A model generated the notes under the pieces. The model made no database searches. It was not told where the DNA came from and saw only the letters and a program-made list of their open reading frames with translations. From an uncultured Lachnospira sp. (GTDB taxonomy: Bacteria > Bacillota > Clostridia > Lachnospirales > Lachnospiraceae), in assembly GCA_947306285.1 (NCBI GenBank), contig CAMZGB010000020.1, positions 1 to 13,648 on the forward strand: 13,648 nt of DNA. Direction: 5' to 3'. Position numbers and translations under genes: made by a program. Positions 13,015 through 13,648 of the stretch are shown in pieces (position 1 is the first letter of the stretch; every line of letters begins with the position of its first letter).

Positions 13015-13648
13015 TGAAGAAAGTAGATATACAATTAGTTGACCTTCCATATTCTGTTGAGGAAGCATTAAATAGACTTCGTATAAATATTAAATTTTCG
13101 GGACACAGTACTAAGAAAATTCTTATAACAAGTAGTGTTCCAAATGAAGGAAAGAGTTTTATTTCAGTTTATCTTTGGAAAATGTTAGCTGAAGCTGGAT
13201 TCAAAACAGCATTTATCGATTTAGATTTAAGAAAAGCGACAGCTACAAACAGATACAAAGTTGAAAGTGATGAAGAAGTAAAAGGAATGGACTACTATCT
13301 ATCAGGTATTGCTGAATACGATGACGTTGTTTATGACACAAATGTCGAAAATGGATATTTCATTCCATGTACAAATGTATTAGAAAATCCTACAGTTCTT
13401 TTGGAAGATCCAAAATTCAAGGAACTATTGGATAAACTTTCAGAAGAGTTTAGATATGTAATTATTGATTCACCACCTCTAGACAACGTGGCAGACGGTG
13501 CATTGATTGCTTCAATGTGTGATGGGGCTATAATGGTTATAAGAAGTGGTTATGTATCAAGAAAGATTATTAAGCAAGCAACTGATCAACTTGATAGAGT
13601 TGGATGTAAACTACTTGGAACAGTTCTTAACCGTGTACCAAATTCTAA
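13014..13648 (+). CDS. CpsD-like bacterial tyrosine kinase, partial at the window end
   Basis: Cytosolic BY-kinase that autophosphorylates on tyrosines and controls polysaccharide assembly together with the Wzz-like protein. The visible 211 residues run past the window end without a stop. The frame starts at the ATG in TAATG, with GGAGG at 13001-13005. Walker A is SVPNEGKS (41-48), Walker A' is FIDLDLRK (67-74) with D69 and D71, and Walker B is YVIIDSPP (148-155). The N-terminal EEALNRLRINIKFS (16-29) is the typical region just before the P-loop. The C-terminal tyrosine cluster, where phosphorylation occurs, would lie beyond the window and cannot be judged. A MinD/ParA ATPase is excluded by the A' motif and the context. 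Confidence 0.92.
   Translation, partial: MKKVDIQLVDLPYSVEEALNRLRINIKFSGHSTKKILITSSVPNEGKSFISVYLWKMLAEAGFKTAFIDLDLRKATATNRYKVESDEEVKGMDYYLSGIAEYDDVVYDTNVENGYFIPCTNVLENPTVLLEDPKFKELLDKLSEEFRYVIIDSPPLDNVADGALIASMCDGAIMVIRSGYVSRKIIKQATDQLDRVGCKLLGTVLNRVPNS

Overview
The window reads as chromosomal DNA of a low-GC Gram-positive anaerobe, most likely a member of the Clostridia (Lachnospiraceae or a neighbouring family). The grounds are strong GGAG-type ribosome binding sites, AT-rich intergenic DNA with sigma-A style promoters, intrinsic terminators, DegV and LytR-CpsA-Psr proteins, a Gram-positive CpsC/CpsD-type capsule module, and an MscL with a zinc-ribbon tail. I cannot fix the genus from sequence alone. 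No rRNA, tRNA, CRISPR array, IS element or phage gene was seen, and no stretch over 300 bases lacks a gene.

Layout. (1) 14-1847, + strand: a DegV fatty-acid-binding protein and an EamA/DMT transporter, closed by a terminator at 1891-1941. (2) 2023-5538, + strand: a tight four-gene operon in the order acyltransferase, GT8 glycosyltransferase, GT8 glycosyltransferase, acyltransferase, with its own promoter, an attenuator-like hairpin just before the first gene, and a terminator at 5548-5588. (3) 5690-9237: mscL on the minus strand, divergent from trkA-trkH on the plus strand; the two predicted promoters interlock, and trkA has a GC-rich leader with a possible coupled leader peptide. (4) 9297-9944: a 4'-phosphopantetheinyl transferase, convergent through a shared terminator with a minus-strand RlmI-like methyltransferase (9982-10854) that appears to be transcribed nearly leaderless. 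(5) 10902 to the end, + strand: the start of a surface polysaccharide locus, with a promoter, a structured leader RNA, a 43-residue membrane miniprotein, an LCP ligase, a Wzz/CpsC-like protein and a CpsD-like tyrosine kinase cut by the window end.

How the parts fit. The acyltransferase/GT8 operon has the composition expected for making or modifying a glycolipid or an acylated glycan, but its product is not known to me; it is the best candidate here for an undescribed pathway. The mscL/trkAH block joins opposite osmotic responses, emergency solute release and potassium uptake, at one shared control region. The last block is the regulatory and assembly head of a capsule or exopolysaccharide cluster whose sugar-handling genes should lie beyond the window.
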